A stretch of 64,000 bases of DNA, taken from Brucella sp. 21LCYQ03. GTDB taxonomy: Bacteria > Pseudomonadota > Alphaproteobacteria > Rhizobiales > Rhizobiaceae. The notes under the pieces were generated by a model. It ran no database searches, was not told where the DNA came from, and saw only the letters and a program-made list of their open reading frames with translations. The stretch is from contig NZ_JAMJWE010000001.1 of the NCBI RefSeq assembly GCF_023554105.1, positions 186,001 through 250,000 on the forward strand. Reading direction: 5' to 3'. Positions 1 through 10,601 of the stretch are shown piece after piece. Numbering within the stretch: position 1 is the stretch's first letter; each line of letters opens with the position of its first letter. The position numbers and the translations under genes are program-made.

Positions 1-618
1 TTCGCCGTCCTTGGCTTCTGCTTCGCCTTCTGCATTTTCTTCCGACTTGAGAGCGGCAGGTGCAGCGATAGTGGCGATTGTGAAGTCGCGATCCTGAATG
101 ACAGGAGTTGCATTCTTTGGCAGCTTGATCGCCGAGATGTGCACAGAATCACCGACTTCAAGACCTGTGAGGTCGAATTCGAGAGCTTCTGGAATTGCAT
201 TCGCAGGAACAATCAGTTCAACATCGTGACGAACGATGTTCAGAACGCCGCCCTTCTTGATGCCAGGTGCTGCGTCTTCATTCTTGAAGTGAACTGGAAC
301 GTTGACGGTAACAACTGACTTCGCAGAAACGCGCAGGAAGTCAACATGCTGTGGGAAGTCACGAACTGGATCCAGCTGGTAGTCCTTAGGGAGAACCTGA
401 ATCTTCTTGCCGTCTACTTCGATCGTAGCGATCGTGGTTTTGAAACCGCCGCCGTGGATCTTGTAGAAGATTTCCTTATAGGAAACAGCAATCGAGATTG
501 GCTCCTGCTTGTCGCCATAGATGACTGCAGGAATTAGGCCGTTGCGGCGAAGTTCGCGGGAGGACCCCTTACCAACCCGGCTGCGCAGATCGGCCTTGAG
601 CACGTAAGTATCGCTCAT
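1..618 (-). CDS. rplY: 50S ribosomal protein L25/general stress protein Ctc (3' end cut by window)
   Basis: This is the 5S rRNA-binding ribosomal protein L25 in its long, two-domain Ctc/TL5 form. The 206 codons visible start [20 protein letters not shown] and carry the typical L25 core (about residues 1-95) followed by the TL5 beta domain with the stretch VHISAIKLP (about 145-185) and an acidic, Ala/Glu-rich tail. The frame is still open at base 1, so the stop codon lies outside the window. The ATG at 616-618 is preceded on the minus strand by an AAAGGTA-type ribosome site. In many Rhizobiales rplY lies near prs and is followed by pth; here an ATPase gene and chrA sit between rplY and prs. 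Identity is secure from sequence alone; only the C-terminus is unknown. Confidence 0.95.
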   Translation of the reverse strand, partial: MSDTYVLKADLRSRVGKGSSRELRRNGLIPAVIYGDKQEPISIAVSYKEIFYKIHGGGFKTTIATIEVDGKKIQVLPKDYQLDPVRDFPQHVDFLRVSAKSVVTVNVPVHFKNEDAAPGIKKGGVLNIVRHDVELIVPANAIPEALEFDLTGLEVGDSVHISAIKLPKNATPVIQDRDFTIATIAAPAALKSEENAEGEAEAKDGE

Positions 619-925
619 GGCATTACCTTTCAAAGTTACTGGAGTGTTGTTTCTGATTTGATTCAATAAACAACATGAAACAGCCCGTAATGCCTTCCAC
701 AAGGTGAAAGACCGGGCCGATCCATTCCGCGTTGCCTCCAAGGGTGTCTACGCGGATAGCGGTGCTATAGAACAAAGGGGCTTTTCATGCAAGGCGTTCC
801 ACAGCTTCTGTGGGCTTTTGTCTTAACGGGTGGCATTGGTCGCGTCAAAAATGTTAAGCGGATGCCCGACTGATCGCAGGTTATTTGCCGAGTCGTCGCA
901 AGATTCACAAAATAAAGGAAACGAG
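619..925. other. Divergent intergenic region rplY / HerA-like ATPase
   Basis: About 300 bases between two divergent genes, so it should hold promoters for both. A short inverted repeat, CCGCGT at 728 and ACGCGG near 751, could form a hairpin. The ATPase frame stays open back to 830, but no convincing ribosome site precedes the upstream ATG, whereas AAGGAAACG precedes the ATG at 926. No RNA gene was recognised. Confidence 0.4.
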
Positions 926-2470
926 ATGCAGGTCGGTATCGACATGGGTTCCGTTGCTGGAAGCGGTTCTGCCTCGGCAGCGGCGCTTGGTGGTGGCAAG
1001 CAGGCCATGCTTGATCTTGAAGAGCTTCTCGCAACCCGTCTTCTGGTGCAGGGCAATTCAGGGTCGGGTAAGTCGCATCTTTTGCGCCGCCTGCTCGAGC
1101 AGAGCGCGCAATGGGTGCAGCAATGTATCATCGATCCTGAAGGCGATTTCGTAACATTGGCTGACCTTCATGGTCATGTGGTGGTCGATGCTGCGCGTTC
1201 GGAAGCCGAACTCACGCGTATTGCAAGCCGTATTCGCCAGCATCGTGTATCGGTTGTGCTGAACCTTGAAGGTCTGGACGTCGAGCAGCAGATGCGTGCC
1301 GCCGCAGCTTTCCTTGGCGGCCTGTTCGATGCCGAGCGTGATTACTGGTATCCGATGCTCGTTGTGGTCGATGAAGCGCAGCTTTTTGCGCCTGCCGCTG
1401 CTGGTGAAGTGTCGGATGAAGCGCGCAAGCTTTCGCTCGGCGCTATGACGAACCTCATGTGTCGTGGTCGTAAGCGCGGTCTTGCCGGTGTGATTGCTAC
1501 ACAGCGTTTGGCAAAGCTTGCCAAGAATGTGGCTGCGGAAGCATCGAACTTCCTTATGGGCCGTACTTTCCTTGATATTGATATGGCGCGCGCGTCTGAT
1601 CTTCTCGGGATGGAGCGCAAGCAGGCGGAGCAGTTTCGCGATTTGCAACGCGGCCATTTCATTGCGCTTGGACCGGCCTTATCGCGCCGTCCGTTGCCGA
1701 TTAAAATCGGCAAGGTCGAAACTTCTGCGCGTTCGTCGTCGCCAAAGCTGATGCCTTTGCCGGATGCTCCAGAAGATGCACGCGATCTGATTTTTACGCC
1801 TGCGCCGGAAGAAATCCGCACGGTTGTGCGTCGCACACCACCGCCGCCTCCGCCACCATCAACGGCAGAAATTCTGGCACAGGTGACAAAGCCCAAGCCG
1901 GAAGCTGAGCCTGTTGAAGCGCCATTGTTCCCCGGCATTGTGGAAGCCGAGCGTGACAGCCTGCTCGAAAAGGTCATGCGCGAGATCGTTGATGATCCCG
2001 AAGCATCGTTCCGTTCAGTTGCGGTGCTTTATCAGGATTTTCTCGTGCGCTGCCGCATTCACCGCGTTCCGGGTGAACCGCTTGCTTTACCAGCCTTCCG
2101 TCGTCGTCTTGCCGTTGCGCAAGCCAGTATCGAGAGCGATGTAGCAACCGGCGAGACCTGGCAAAAGGCGCTGGCCCTTTCCGAAAGCCTGACCGATGAT
2201 GTTCAGGGCGTGTTTCTGATTGTCGCACAGGCGGCGGTGACGGGTGCCACATGCCCGTCAGATGCGGCGCTTGCGCGTGCTTATGGCACACATTCCTTAA
2301 GCCGTGCGCGTCGCTTGCTCACCTATTTCGAGGAACGTGGTCTGCTGGTCGTTCGTAACGATTTCAAAGGTTTGCGCATCGTCAACTTCCCTGATCTTCA
2401 ATGCGAGACGGCGCCGGGTGATCCCAATGCGCCGGATGATCAGGCGGATGAAGCAACCGCTGCTGAATAA
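926..2470 (+). CDS. HerA/DUF87-type P-loop ATPase
   Basis: A 514-residue ATP-binding protein of the HerA/FtsK-like group (DUF87 region). With the start at 926, chosen for the AAGGAAACG ribosome site, the Walker A motif GNSGSGKS is at residues 43-50 and the Walker B motif LVVVDEAQLF has its acidic pair at 149-150. A central segment resembles the HerA core, with an Arg-rich stretch LMCRGRKRGL followed by ATQRLAKL. A proline run (seven Pro) near residue 310 separates the ATPase core from a C-terminal helical domain that looks like a winged helix. HerA ATPases usually work with a NurA nuclease or act as DNA-pumping hexamers, but no nuclease gene is adjacent, so the substrate is unknown. The next gene, chrA, follows after 75 bases on the same strand. 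Family placement is fairly sure; function is inferred only in general terms. Confidence 0.8.
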   Translation: MQVGIDMGSVAGSGSASAAALGGGKQAMLDLEELLATRLLVQGNSGSGKSHLLRRLLEQSAQWVQQCIIDPEGDFVTLADLHGHVVVDAARSEAELTRIASRIRQHRVSVVLNLEGLDVEQQMRAAAAFLGGLFDAERDYWYPMLVVVDEAQLFAPAAAGEVSDEARKLSLGAMTNLMCRGRKRGLAGVIATQRLAKLAKNVAAEASNFLMGRTFLDIDMARASDLLGMERKQAEQFRDLQRGHFIALGPALSRRPLPIKIGKVETSARSSSPKLMPLPDAPEDARDLIFTPAPEEIRTVVRRTPPPPPPPSTAEILAQVTKPKPEAEPVEAPLFPGIVEAERDSLLEKVMREIVDDPEASFRSVAVLYQDFLVRCRIHRVPGEPLALPAFRRRLAVAQASIESDVATGETWQKALALSESLTDDVQGVFLIVAQAAVTGATCPSDAALARAYGTHSLSRARRLLTYFEERGLLVVRNDFKGLRIVNFPDLQCETAPGDPNAPDDQADEATAAE

Positions 2471-2545
2471 AGCGGTTCTGTGCAAACTGTCATGAACCTG
2501 TAATGATCCTCGGCAACTGCTGGGAGGATCATACAGAGAGCAACA

Positions 2546-3829
2546 ATGACGATACAGCCGCAGCCTGATTTCAGAGAATTGTTTATCACCTTTGGCAAAG
2601 TCGGGCTTTTGTCGTTCGGTGGGCCTGCCGCGCAGATTGCCATGCTGCAACGCGTGTTGGTTGATGAAAAGCGCTGGATGGATCAGGAGCGGCTGATCCA
2701 TGCGCTGAATTTCTGCATGTTGTTGCCGGGGCCGGAGGCCATGCAGCTTGCCACCTATGCGGGCTGGGCGGTGAAAGGCTGGCGCGGCGGATTACTGGCG
2801 GGGTTGCTGTTCGTTCTGCCCGGTGCTGCCGTGATGCTGGCGTTGTCAGCGCTTTATGTTGCCTTTGGCCATGTCGATATTGTTGCGGGGCTTCTGTTTG
2901 GTCTCAAAGCTGCTGTGCTGGCGATTGTGTTTGAAGCGCTTTACCGGATGGGCAAGCGCACACTGGCTTCTGGCTTTTCCTATGCGGTGGCAATTGCCGC
3001 TTTCATCGCGATTGCGTTTTTGAAGCTTCCATTTCCGCTTGTCGTGGTGCTGGCAGCCCTTGCGGGTGGCTGGCGTCATTGGCTGCGAGGTGGAGCCGTG
3101 GGAAGCAGCGTGACGCAAGCTGCTCCCAATGCATTTCGCGAGTTTTCGCTGCAAGCCCAGATCTGGGGTGGATTGTGGTTGGTGCCACTCATCGCGCTTT
3201 ATCTGGTCTTTGGCGGGCAGCATGTGTTCACAGCGGAGGCTGCGTTCTTCTCAAAGCTGGCCGCTGTCACCTTTGGCGGTGCCTATGCAGCGCTTTCCTA
3301 TACGGCACAGCAAGCGGTGGATCATTTTGGTTGGATGCAACCCGGCGAGATGCTGACGGGGCTGGGACTGGCGGAAACCACGCCGGGGCCGCTGATCCTC
3401 GTGTTGGTGTTTGTCGGCTTTGTGGGCGCTGCCAATCTGTCCGGCCTGCCGCCGCTGTTGGGCGGTTTATTCGGAGGGCTGATTGCGCTTTGGTTTACCT
3501 TTGTGCCTTGCTTTCTCTGGATACTGGCTGGCGCGCCGTTTGTTGAGCGTCTGCGTCAATTGCGCTGGCTATCCGCCATGCTGGGCGGGATTACCGCTGC
3601 GGTTGTTGGCGTGATTGCCAATCTGGCGCTCTGGTTCTCGCTGCATGTGTTGTTTGGCAACGTGGTCGATCATCAGGTCGGCGTTTTCAGCTTGCCGCTA
3701 CCAGATGTCAGCACAATAGACAATGCCGCCGTCCTGATTGCAGGCGCGGCGGCATTATTGCTTATCGTTTTGAAGCTCAACATGCCGCTGGTGCTGTTGC
3801 TTGCGGCATGTCTTGGTATTCTGATTAGA

Positions 3830-3847
<18 letters not shown>
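2546..3847 (+). CDS. chrA: Chromate transporter, long-chain CHR family
   Basis: A 433-residue inner-membrane protein of the CHR superfamily, which exports chromate. It shows two homologous halves, each with the family signature: near the N-terminus [19 protein letters not shown] and [13 protein letters not shown], and in the second half [16 protein letters not shown] and [15 protein letters not shown]. About ten hydrophobic segments can be counted. The ATG follows a GAGAGCAACA leader, a weak ribosome site. It lies 75 bases after the HerA-like ATPase and its last 18 bases overlap the end of the convergent prs gene. No chrB regulator is nearby, so inducible chromate resistance is not shown; the physiological anion could differ. 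Confidence 0.92.
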
Positions 3848-4762
<915 letters not shown>

Positions 4763-5091
4763 TCTTTTTGCCTCTGAAGCCGGAGCAGTTTCGTTCTGTC
4801 GCAAAAAGTCCGTGAAACGGACGTGATCTCTGATTTCAAGCGAAACGGAAACAGGTCCGACTTCGCTGTATCATCCTTTAAAAACTTTAAAGCCGCGTAC
4901 TTTTTCACAAGGTGTCAAGTGCCGCAGCTTTCAAGGTTTTCTCGAATGAGCGGCCTATTGCAAAGAGTCACCGTCATTGCAAGTCCTGTGAGGTCACAAT
5001 TGCAGTAAAAAGGCTGGTCACTGTGCTTTCCCACAGGACTGCACCCATGATTCAGCGAAAGATTTCAGTCTTTTGCCGCATAACTGATTTT
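4763..5091. other. Gene-free stretch between the lipoprotein gene and prs
   Basis: Roughly 330 bases between two minus-strand genes. It should contain the prs promoter and leader. An AT-rich patch around 4870-4910 could hold the promoter. No RNA gene, repeat or convincing terminator was found; small frames here have no ribosome sites and no recognisable product. Confidence 0.3.
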
Positions 5092-5655
5092 TCATGCGCG
5101 ATTTGCCGCAAGCCAGCTTGAATATTCCTGCATGGTCTTGTCGGCGATGGATTGCATGGCAGAAGGAGGCACAACGCTCCATGAGTCTGCCGCCGCACCC
5201 GGCACTTTTTCCTGTCCCTGAATGCGATGGAGACGATTGCCAGAGGCATCCATCACGTCCCAGACATAGAGAATAGTGGTCTGGTTGTCTTCAGACAGAA
5301 CCGAGAAATAGCCCTTCATGACATAGGCGGCATCGGCCCCGCCATTGCCCGCAAGCTCAACGCCTTTGGCGCGGGCATCGTCATTGATGCGATGGGTGAG
5401 AGGCGTCACGACATTAACCGGCGCGCCGATGATGGGAGCAATGTAAAGCTTGCCTGGCTTCAGAGTTGCTGTGCGTGCTGGTGGGGTGGCGGGTGTTGTT
5501 GTTTGAGTTGGCGTCGTTGTATTTTGGGTGGCTTGTGCGGATTGCTGGTTGGAGCCCTGCACGTTCAATGCGGATTCCGTGCTGTTGCACGCGGTTAGAA
5601 ATCCAGTCAGCAACAGCAATATTGAAATATGAGCCTTGTTCATGTTCAGCTTCAT
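5092..5655 (-). CDS. Conserved rhizobial lipoprotein of unknown function
   Basis: I do not recognise a named family. The product begins MKLNMNKAHISILLLLTGFL and has a clear lipoprotein signal with the lipobox LTAC, so it should be lipidated (by the Lgt encoded nearby at 8858) and anchored in the envelope. After the lipobox comes a low-complexity Gln/Thr/Pro linker, then a compact domain of about 120 residues starting GKLYIAPIIGAP and ending in a Trp-containing helix. The start is uncertain: an upstream in-frame GTG at 5676 and a second ATG at 5643 are also possible; the GGAG at the first ATG is too close, so none has an ideal ribosome site. It stands alone on the minus strand between prs and the M24-like gene. 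Confidence 0.7.
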   Translation of the reverse strand: MKLNMNKAHISILLLLTGFLTACNSTESALNVQGSNQQSAQATQNTTTPTQTTTPATPPARTATLKPGKLYIAPIIGAPVNVVTPLTHRINDDARAKGVELAGNGGADAAYVMKGYFSVLSEDNQTTILYVWDVMDASGNRLHRIQGQEKVPGAAADSWSVVPPSAMQSIADKTMQEYSSWLAANRA

Positions 5656-5730
5656 GCTCCAGAAAGTGCAGACCACTCCTGCACTATGAACGGAGTTTAT
5701 CGCTCATCCCGGCTCACTTGACAATCATCT

Positions 5731-6885
5731 CTAGAGAACGACGGGCATATCCAGCGAATGCCGTGAAAGCGGTACGGCTGCACCATTCGTCGTCAGGTAA
5801 GTCTGGCCCAGTGTCATGGCGGTTTGTGTGTCTGAATCCATGATGATCATATGGGCAAACAGCGTCATATCTGGCTGGATGCTTTCAGGATTGCCCGAAT
5901 AGAACATTTGCGGGTCCATCCATGATGGCGTGAACCGTGCACCGACTGAATAGCCACAGGCATTCAGGCGATGGCGGGTGAGGCCGTGGGCTTCCATGAC
6001 GCGAGAATGCGCGTCAAACACGTCGCCAAAGGTGGAGGCCGGTGTCATGGCCTGTTCAACGGCTTCCAGCGCTTCACGTGCTGCATTGTAAAGTTGATGG
6101 TGTTCCGGCTTCGGCTCGCCGATAATGACGGTGCGCATCATGGGCGCATGGTAGTGGCGGAAAACACCGGACCATTCGAGCGTCAACTGGTCATTGGCGG
6201 AAAGTGTGCGACTTCCGGATTTATAACGGCACAAAAGCGCATCAGCGCCGGAGCCGATGATATATTCATTGGCTGGATAGTCGCCATCGCCCGCAAAATT
6301 GGCGCTCATCATCGCAGCGAGAATATCGGCCTCGCTGGCGCCAGCTTTGGTAAGTTTTAAGGCTGCATCCAGTGCATCATCGCTCAGTTCTGCTGCGCGT
6401 TTGACGAGGGCGATTTCAGCCGGACTTTTCAGCAAGCGTAGCCGGTCCACCATGCCGGATGCATCGTAGAGTTTAGCGAAGCTCTGCAACTGTTCGTCGA
6501 GCTTGCGGGCATTGGCTCCTGTCAGTCCATGTGTCTGATATTCAATACCGATGCGCGTGCCGAGCAGATCAAGTTCAGTGAGAATATTGCGCAAATCAAT
6601 TGCCGGGTTGGCGTTGTCGCGATCCGTCCAGACCACGATATTCTCGATGTTTGATGTGTGACGCGCTTGTCTCAGATCGGCAGAGCGCGTCATCAAAACG
6701 GTAGACCCATCGGCCTTAACCACGAGACATTGGAAAAAACAGAAGCCGAATGTGTCGTAGCCTGTGAGCCAGTACATGCTTTCCTGCGCAAACAGCAGGA
6801 TTGCATCCAGCTTTTCTTCCTCCATCTTCAGGATCAGGCGGTCGCGACGTGCGGCGAATTCTTCCGGCTCAAAGTGAAGGGCCAT
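5731..6885 (-). CDS. M24-fold (pita-bread) hydrolase, creatinase/ectoine-hydrolase-like
   Basis: A 384-residue protein with the two-domain creatinase/prolidase architecture: N-terminal domain about 10-145, C-terminal pita-bread fold about 155-370. Family blocks are recognisable, but all five metal-ligand positions of true Xaa-Pro peptidases look replaced: Glu 237 and Met 250 at the two Asp positions (LEWSG and HAPMMRT), Tyr 312 in GYSVG where peptidases have GHGIG, and non-acidic residues where the two Glu should be (FAHMII, TLGQTYL). Creatinase and ectoine hydrolase (DoeA) also lack these metals, so a metal-free C-N hydrolase is more likely than a dipeptidase. The GGAGATC ribosome site overlaps the stop codon of pgeF, 9 bases upstream, suggesting coupled translation. 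Confidence 0.75.
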   Translation of the reverse strand: MALHFEPEEFAARRDRLILKMEEEKLDAILLFAQESMYWLTGYDTFGFCFFQCLVVKADGSTVLMTRSADLRQARHTSNIENIVVWTDRDNANPAIDLRNILTELDLLGTRIGIEYQTHGLTGANARKLDEQLQSFAKLYDASGMVDRLRLLKSPAEIALVKRAAELSDDALDAALKLTKAGASEADILAAMMSANFAGDGDYPANEYIIGSGADALLCRYKSGSRTLSANDQLTLEWSGVFRHYHAPMMRTVIIGEPKPEHHQLYNAAREALEAVEQAMTPASTFGDVFDAHSRVMEAHGLTRHRLNACGYSVGARFTPSWMDPQMFYSGNPESIQPDMTLFAHMIIMDSDTQTAMTLGQTYLTTNGAAVPLSRHSLDMPVVL

Positions 6886-6894
6886 GCAGATCTC

Positions 6895-7692
6895 CTAATC
6901 GTTGATAATGGCGATTGCCGCAATCTGGCGACCGTAATCCGGCTCAGAGCGATGCGTTGTGCGCCGGTAGGAATAAAACTGGTCTTCATCGGCATAGGTG
7001 CACTGACGCAGCGCATCTGCCTTAACGCCTGCGGCAGTCAGGCGGTCGGTGATGAAGGTCCAGAGATCGAAAAGCTTGTGGTCTTCCTTGTCGGAAGGCT
7101 GAAAATACTTGGTAAAAGATGCGTCCTTGCCGGTGAATTCCGCATAGAATTCCGGTCCGACTTCATAATTGTCAGGGCCGATTGTCGGTCCAAGCACAGC
7201 AATGATGTTCTCACGTTTTGCGCCAAGCTCAATCATCGCTTCAATGGTGTTTTCGAGAACGCCGGTGAAAGCCCCTCGCCAACCAGCATGGGCTGAACCG
7301 ATGACACCTGCTTCATGATCGGCAAACAGCACCGGGCCGCAATCAGCCGACAAAGCACCAATTGCAATGCCCGGAATATTCGTCACCATGGCATCGGCCT
7401 TGGGGCGCGGAGTGCTTAATGGCTCGGTCACATAAACCACATCAGGCGAGTGGACCTGATGCACTGTCATCAAGTGATCAGATGCAACGCCTAGCGTTTC
7501 AGCAACGCGACGGCGATTCTCTGTGACCAATTCCGGCACATCATTTGAACCGCTGCCGACATTCAGACCCGCATAGATGCCGTTCGATACGCCGCCCTTA
7601 CGGGTGAAAAAACCATGCGCAATGCGCTTGCCGTTTGTTCCGGCAGGGCCATCCAGCAGAGGGGAGCGAAGCGGTTGCAGCTTATCGGTCAT
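6895..7692 (-). CDS. pgeF: Peptidoglycan editing factor PgeF (YfiH/laccase-domain)
   Basis: A 265-residue member of the DUF152/YfiH family. In E. coli the homologue removes wrongly incorporated L-Ser from muropeptides; other members have been described as multicopper-type oxidases or purine nucleoside enzymes. The conserved His-Cys-His zinc or copper site is visible as TVHQVHSPDV, LSADCGPVLF and GSAHAGWRGAF, and a C-terminal YSYRR block completes the signature. It sits between midA (81 bases upstream) and the M24-like gene (9 bases downstream) on the same strand, an arrangement with lgt that is common in Rhizobiales and fits a role in envelope maintenance. Confidence 0.92.
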   Translation of the reverse strand: MTDKLQPLRSPLLDGPAGTNGKRIAHGFFTRKGGVSNGIYAGLNVGSGSNDVPELVTENRRRVAETLGVASDHLMTVHQVHSPDVVYVTEPLSTPRPKADAMVTNIPGIAIGALSADCGPVLFADHEAGVIGSAHAGWRGAFTGVLENTIEAMIELGAKRENIIAVLGPTIGPDNYEVGPEFYAEFTGKDASFTKYFQPSDKEDHKLFDLWTFITDRLTAAGVKADALRQCTYADEDQFYSYRRTTHRSEPDYGRQIAAIAIIND

Positions 7693-7773
7693 GGATTTTC
7701 TCTTTTCAAAACGGCTGGATGGTGGGGGAGGCTGGTTTGCTTGTCAATCGCAGCTTTTTGACAGGGTACTTTG

Positions 7774-8865
7774 TTATGTCTTATCGAATGGAAAGATGGG
7801 CGTCTTTGGATCGCTGATCGCCAGCACTTTGAACAGGGTTCCCATCTGGTCGGGTGACGCCAGTCTTTCGACATCTTCGCGAATCTTATTTTGAAAGTTA
7901 GCATCGCGTCCCGCGCCTAAACGACCGGCCCTGTCGATCAGCCCCATAGCGAGCAGAAAATCGCCTTGCGTCATGGTTGCGGTTTTGCAGCCGTAATTGC
8001 ACGCAGTTTTTTCCAGCATGTCGAAATCAACGTGGCTGGTCAGGTCTGCCTCTCCGGGGTGCGCGAAGACGTCATCATAGGTATGTTTCAACATGGCTTG
8101 CAGCGTGTCGTCAAATCCTGATTTTAGATGGCCGTAATCGATGGACAGGGCTGCACCACGCGTTGAGGAGATGCACTGCGCAATCTCCTGCATCAATGCG
8201 GTGCGCGCGGGAGCTGCTTCAAAAATAGCGCCTTCGGGTGCTGTTTGATGTCCTTCGGGCAAGAGTGCTGCATCAATGCCAGCAGCGCCGCTGACGAACT
8301 GAAATTCGTCTTGTTCGTTGAGTGCGATCAGCCGTTCGACAAAGCGGCCATTGGCTTTCACAAACTGCCGGAATGGAATTGCGTCAAACAACTCGTTGGA
8401 TACGAGGATCAGTGGTCCATTTGGAATATCTGCAAAGCGTTCAAACCAGTCGATAGAAGCATTAAGAGGCGCAAGCTTTTCTTTCTGTTTTTCGATAAGG
8501 CGAGGGCTGGTTTCGACCATGGCAACACGAAGAGATTCTGCCATTTGTGGCGCAAGCTTTGCAATCGTGCGCAGCATGTCGCTCATCAATGTACCGCGAC
8601 CGGGGCCTATTTCGCAGAGGACGGCATCGGTTGGGCGTCCGAGACCGTCCCAGACGCCGACGCACCATATCCCAATCAGTTCGCCGAACATCTGGCTTAC
8701 TTCCGGGGCCGTGATGAAATCACCATCGCGCCCGAAGGGTTCACGCGTCGTGTAATAGCCCTGTTCCCGGTCGCCAAGGCAGGCTGCCATATAGTCGGCC
8801 ACGCTGATTGGCCCTGTGGTACCGATCAGTCGTTTCAGCCGGTCTTTGAGTGTTGCCTCAGGCAT
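7774..8865 (-). CDS. Class I SAM-dependent methyltransferase, MidA/NDUFAF7 family
   Basis: A 363-residue protein of the DUF185/COG1565 family. The eukaryotic relative NDUFAF7 (MidA) dimethylates an arginine of a complex I subunit, so a role in respiratory complex assembly is possible but not proven in bacteria. Visible features are the SAM-binding motif [15 protein letters not shown], the family block [15 protein letters not shown], and the C-terminal [17 protein letters not shown]. Its ATG overlaps the end of lgt by 8 bases, so the two are translationally coupled; pgeF follows. Confidence 0.9.
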   Translation of the reverse strand: MPEATLKDRLKRLIGTTGPISVADYMAACLGDREQGYYTTREPFGRDGDFITAPEVSQMFGELIGIWCVGVWDGLGRPTDAVLCEIGPGRGTLMSDMLRTIAKLAPQMAESLRVAMVETSPRLIEKQKEKLAPLNASIDWFERFADIPNGPLILVSNELFDAIPFRQFVKANGRFVERLIALNEQDEFQFVSGAAGIDAALLPEGHQTAPEGAIFEAAPARTALMQEIAQCISSTRGAALSIDYGHLKSGFDDTLQAMLKHTYDDVFAHPGEADLTSHVDFDMLEKTACNYGCKTATMTQGDFLLAMGLIDRAGRLGAGRDANFQNKIREDVERLASPDQMGTLFKVLAISDPKTPIFPFDKT

Positions 8866-9700
8866 GTTTTGCTGCGGCTCTGTTGGCGCGCCACATGGCC
8901 CAAAGACCGATGAGCACCATTGGCAGCGACAGGATCATACCCATGGTAAGCCACCCACCGAATAGATAACCAAGCTGCGCATCGGGTTCGCGGAAAAACT
9001 CCACAACAATACGGCTGAGGCCATAGCCCAGAACAAACGTGCCTGCGATAAAGCCCGGTGCTTTCAGCTTCTTGCCGACCCACACCAGCACGAACAGAAC
9101 GAAAAACAGAACGAAGCCTTCAAGGAATGCTTCATAGAGCTGGCTTGGATGACGTGGAAGACCACCGCCATTTGGAAAACGCACTGCCCACGCCACATCG
9201 CTGACGCGGCCCCAGAGCTCGTCGTTGATGAAGTTTGCAACGCGCACGACGCCAAGGCCAACAGGTACGCCAGCGGCCACGACATCGAACATGCTCCACA
9301 CCTTGATCCCGCGTGAGCGCGCAAACCACATCATTGCAATCGTGGTGCCTAAGATGCCGCCGTGGAACGACATGCCGCCGTCCCACACAGCTGGAATGGC
9401 GAGCGGGTTTGCGAAGTAATAGGCGGAATTGTAGAAGAGCACATAGCCAAGGCGTCCACCGATCACCACGCCAAGCGCTGCCCAGATAACAAAGTCGTCG
9501 AGCGCTATCGGCTGCATAGGCGGCTGGTTGTTGGCCCACAGGCGATGGTTACGAAGCAGCTTCTTGCCATACCACCATGCAAACATGATGCCGACAACAT
9601 AGCCCAGCCCATACCAGTGCACGGCAAAGGGGCCGATCGAAAAGATTATCGGATCGATATTCGGAAAGGCGAGGCCAGAGGCAGACTGCAAAGTCTCCAT
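8858..9700 (-). CDS. lgt: Prolipoprotein diacylglyceryl transferase
   Basis: Lgt transfers diacylglycerol from phosphatidylglycerol to the lipobox cysteine of prolipoproteins in the inner membrane, the first step of lipoprotein maturation. The 280-residue product has seven predicted membrane segments, the catalytic HGGILG motif in MSFHGGILG, and the Lgt signature around GRLGYVLFY and [12 protein letters not shown]. The start at 9700 follows a GGAG ten bases upstream. It heads a minus-strand run lgt-midA-pgeF-M24-like. Several lipoproteins in this window (5092, 19889, 24565) are plausible substrates. Confidence 0.97.
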   Translation of the reverse strand: METLQSASGLAFPNIDPIIFSIGPFAVHWYGLGYVVGIMFAWWYGKKLLRNHRLWANNQPPMQPIALDDFVIWAALGVVIGGRLGYVLFYNSAYYFANPLAIPAVWDGGMSFHGGILGTTIAMMWFARSRGIKVWSMFDVVAAGVPVGLGVVRVANFINDELWGRVSDVAWAVRFPNGGGLPRHPSQLYEAFLEGFVLFFVLFVLVWVGKKLKAPGFIAGTFVLGYGLSRIVVEFFREPDAQLGYLFGGWLTMGMILSLPMVLIGLWAMWRANRAAAKHA

Positions 9701-9854
9701 AATACAATAACTCCATTTTCCGGCGGACCATGCGCGACGATATCTGAGTGGTCAAGTCATCACGTTTATACAGCTTCACTTGCATCAGAACCGAGACGGC
9801 CCTATTTCAAATTGAGGTTTTCAACAAGACCGTATCGAAATAGGGAATAAAGCT

Positions 9855-10175
9855 ATGACCAGCGGATCGAACCGGGTTCTCGATGAACTCGCAAAGCTTG
9901 TGACGGATGCGGCAGGCGCTGCGCAAGGTGTGCGCCGCGAAGTCGAGACTGCTTTACGCTCGCAGAGCGAACGCGTGCTCAACACGCTTGATGTTGTGCA
10001 GCGCGAAGACTTCGAAGCAGTGCGTGAAATGGCGATCAAAGCACGCGCCGAAAACGCCGCTTTGCTTGTCAAAATCGAAGCACTTGAAGCGCGTCTTGCT
10101 AAATTTGAAGTTGATTCGACTGCAAAAACGGCAAAAACCTCTGCGACAGCAGCGAAATCCAAAGATAATTCATAA
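9855..10175 (+). CDS. ubiK: Ubiquinone biosynthesis accessory factor UbiK (BMFP domain)
   Basis: A 106-residue protein of the BMFP/YqiC family. In E. coli UbiK assists aerobic ubiquinone synthesis, and relatives promote membrane fusion in vitro. The N-terminal two thirds is a helix-rich region (LDELAKLVTDAAGAAQGVR) and the C-terminal part forms the typical coiled coil REDFEAVREMAIKARAENAA followed by LEALEARL. The tail is Lys/Thr/Ala-rich. The gene is divergent from lgt, with 154 bases between them. Length and motif order match the family. Confidence 0.88.
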   Translation: MTSGSNRVLDELAKLVTDAAGAAQGVRREVETALRSQSERVLNTLDVVQREDFEAVREMAIKARAENAALLVKIEALEARLAKFEVDSTAKTAKTSATAAKSKDNS

Positions 10176-10601
10176 TTTTTTATTAACAGGCCGTAAGTGC
10201 CAAAAACCCTTGTCTTAGAGTCGCTTAAGGCAGGGGTTCCGACCTGTCCTTCTCATATTTCCACATGCTTTAATGCCTCTTTCGACAAAAGGGGCTGGCG
10301 TTCAGATTCAGCATCAATAGACTGAAAACACTACATGATTCGTAATGTGGTCATGTAGGCAGCGGCGAGGGGCTGTAGTTTTAGTTTTCGCGTCTTCAGG
10401 CTGCTTTCCAGTATCAGTTGCGTATGTGCGTGTGCCATTGAGGCGTTGCATGTTTTTAAAGCATGTCGATTCCTCGACCGATCAATTCGTGTCTTTTTTC
10501 TGCACTTGGTCTTGTGCGGAGCGAGGCGCGGGCGAGCAGTGACTTGCGCGCCGGGAATTTGGAAGTGCCTTTCGAGGCGCTTCGCAGAACAGGAAACGGA
10601 C
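10176..10601. other. 426-base intergenic region with two hairpins
   Basis: No gene was recognised between ubiK and the YbjN gene. Two inverted repeats stand out: CCCTTGTCTTA pairing with TAAGGCAGGGG at about 10206-10235 (allowing G-U pairs), and CTACATGA with TCATGTAG at 10331-10358 around a 12-base loop. Neither is followed by a T-run, so they are not standard terminators. The stretch is a long leader or holds an unrecognised RNA. An open frame runs through 10446-10601 into the YbjN gene but lacks a ribosome site. Confidence 0.4.
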
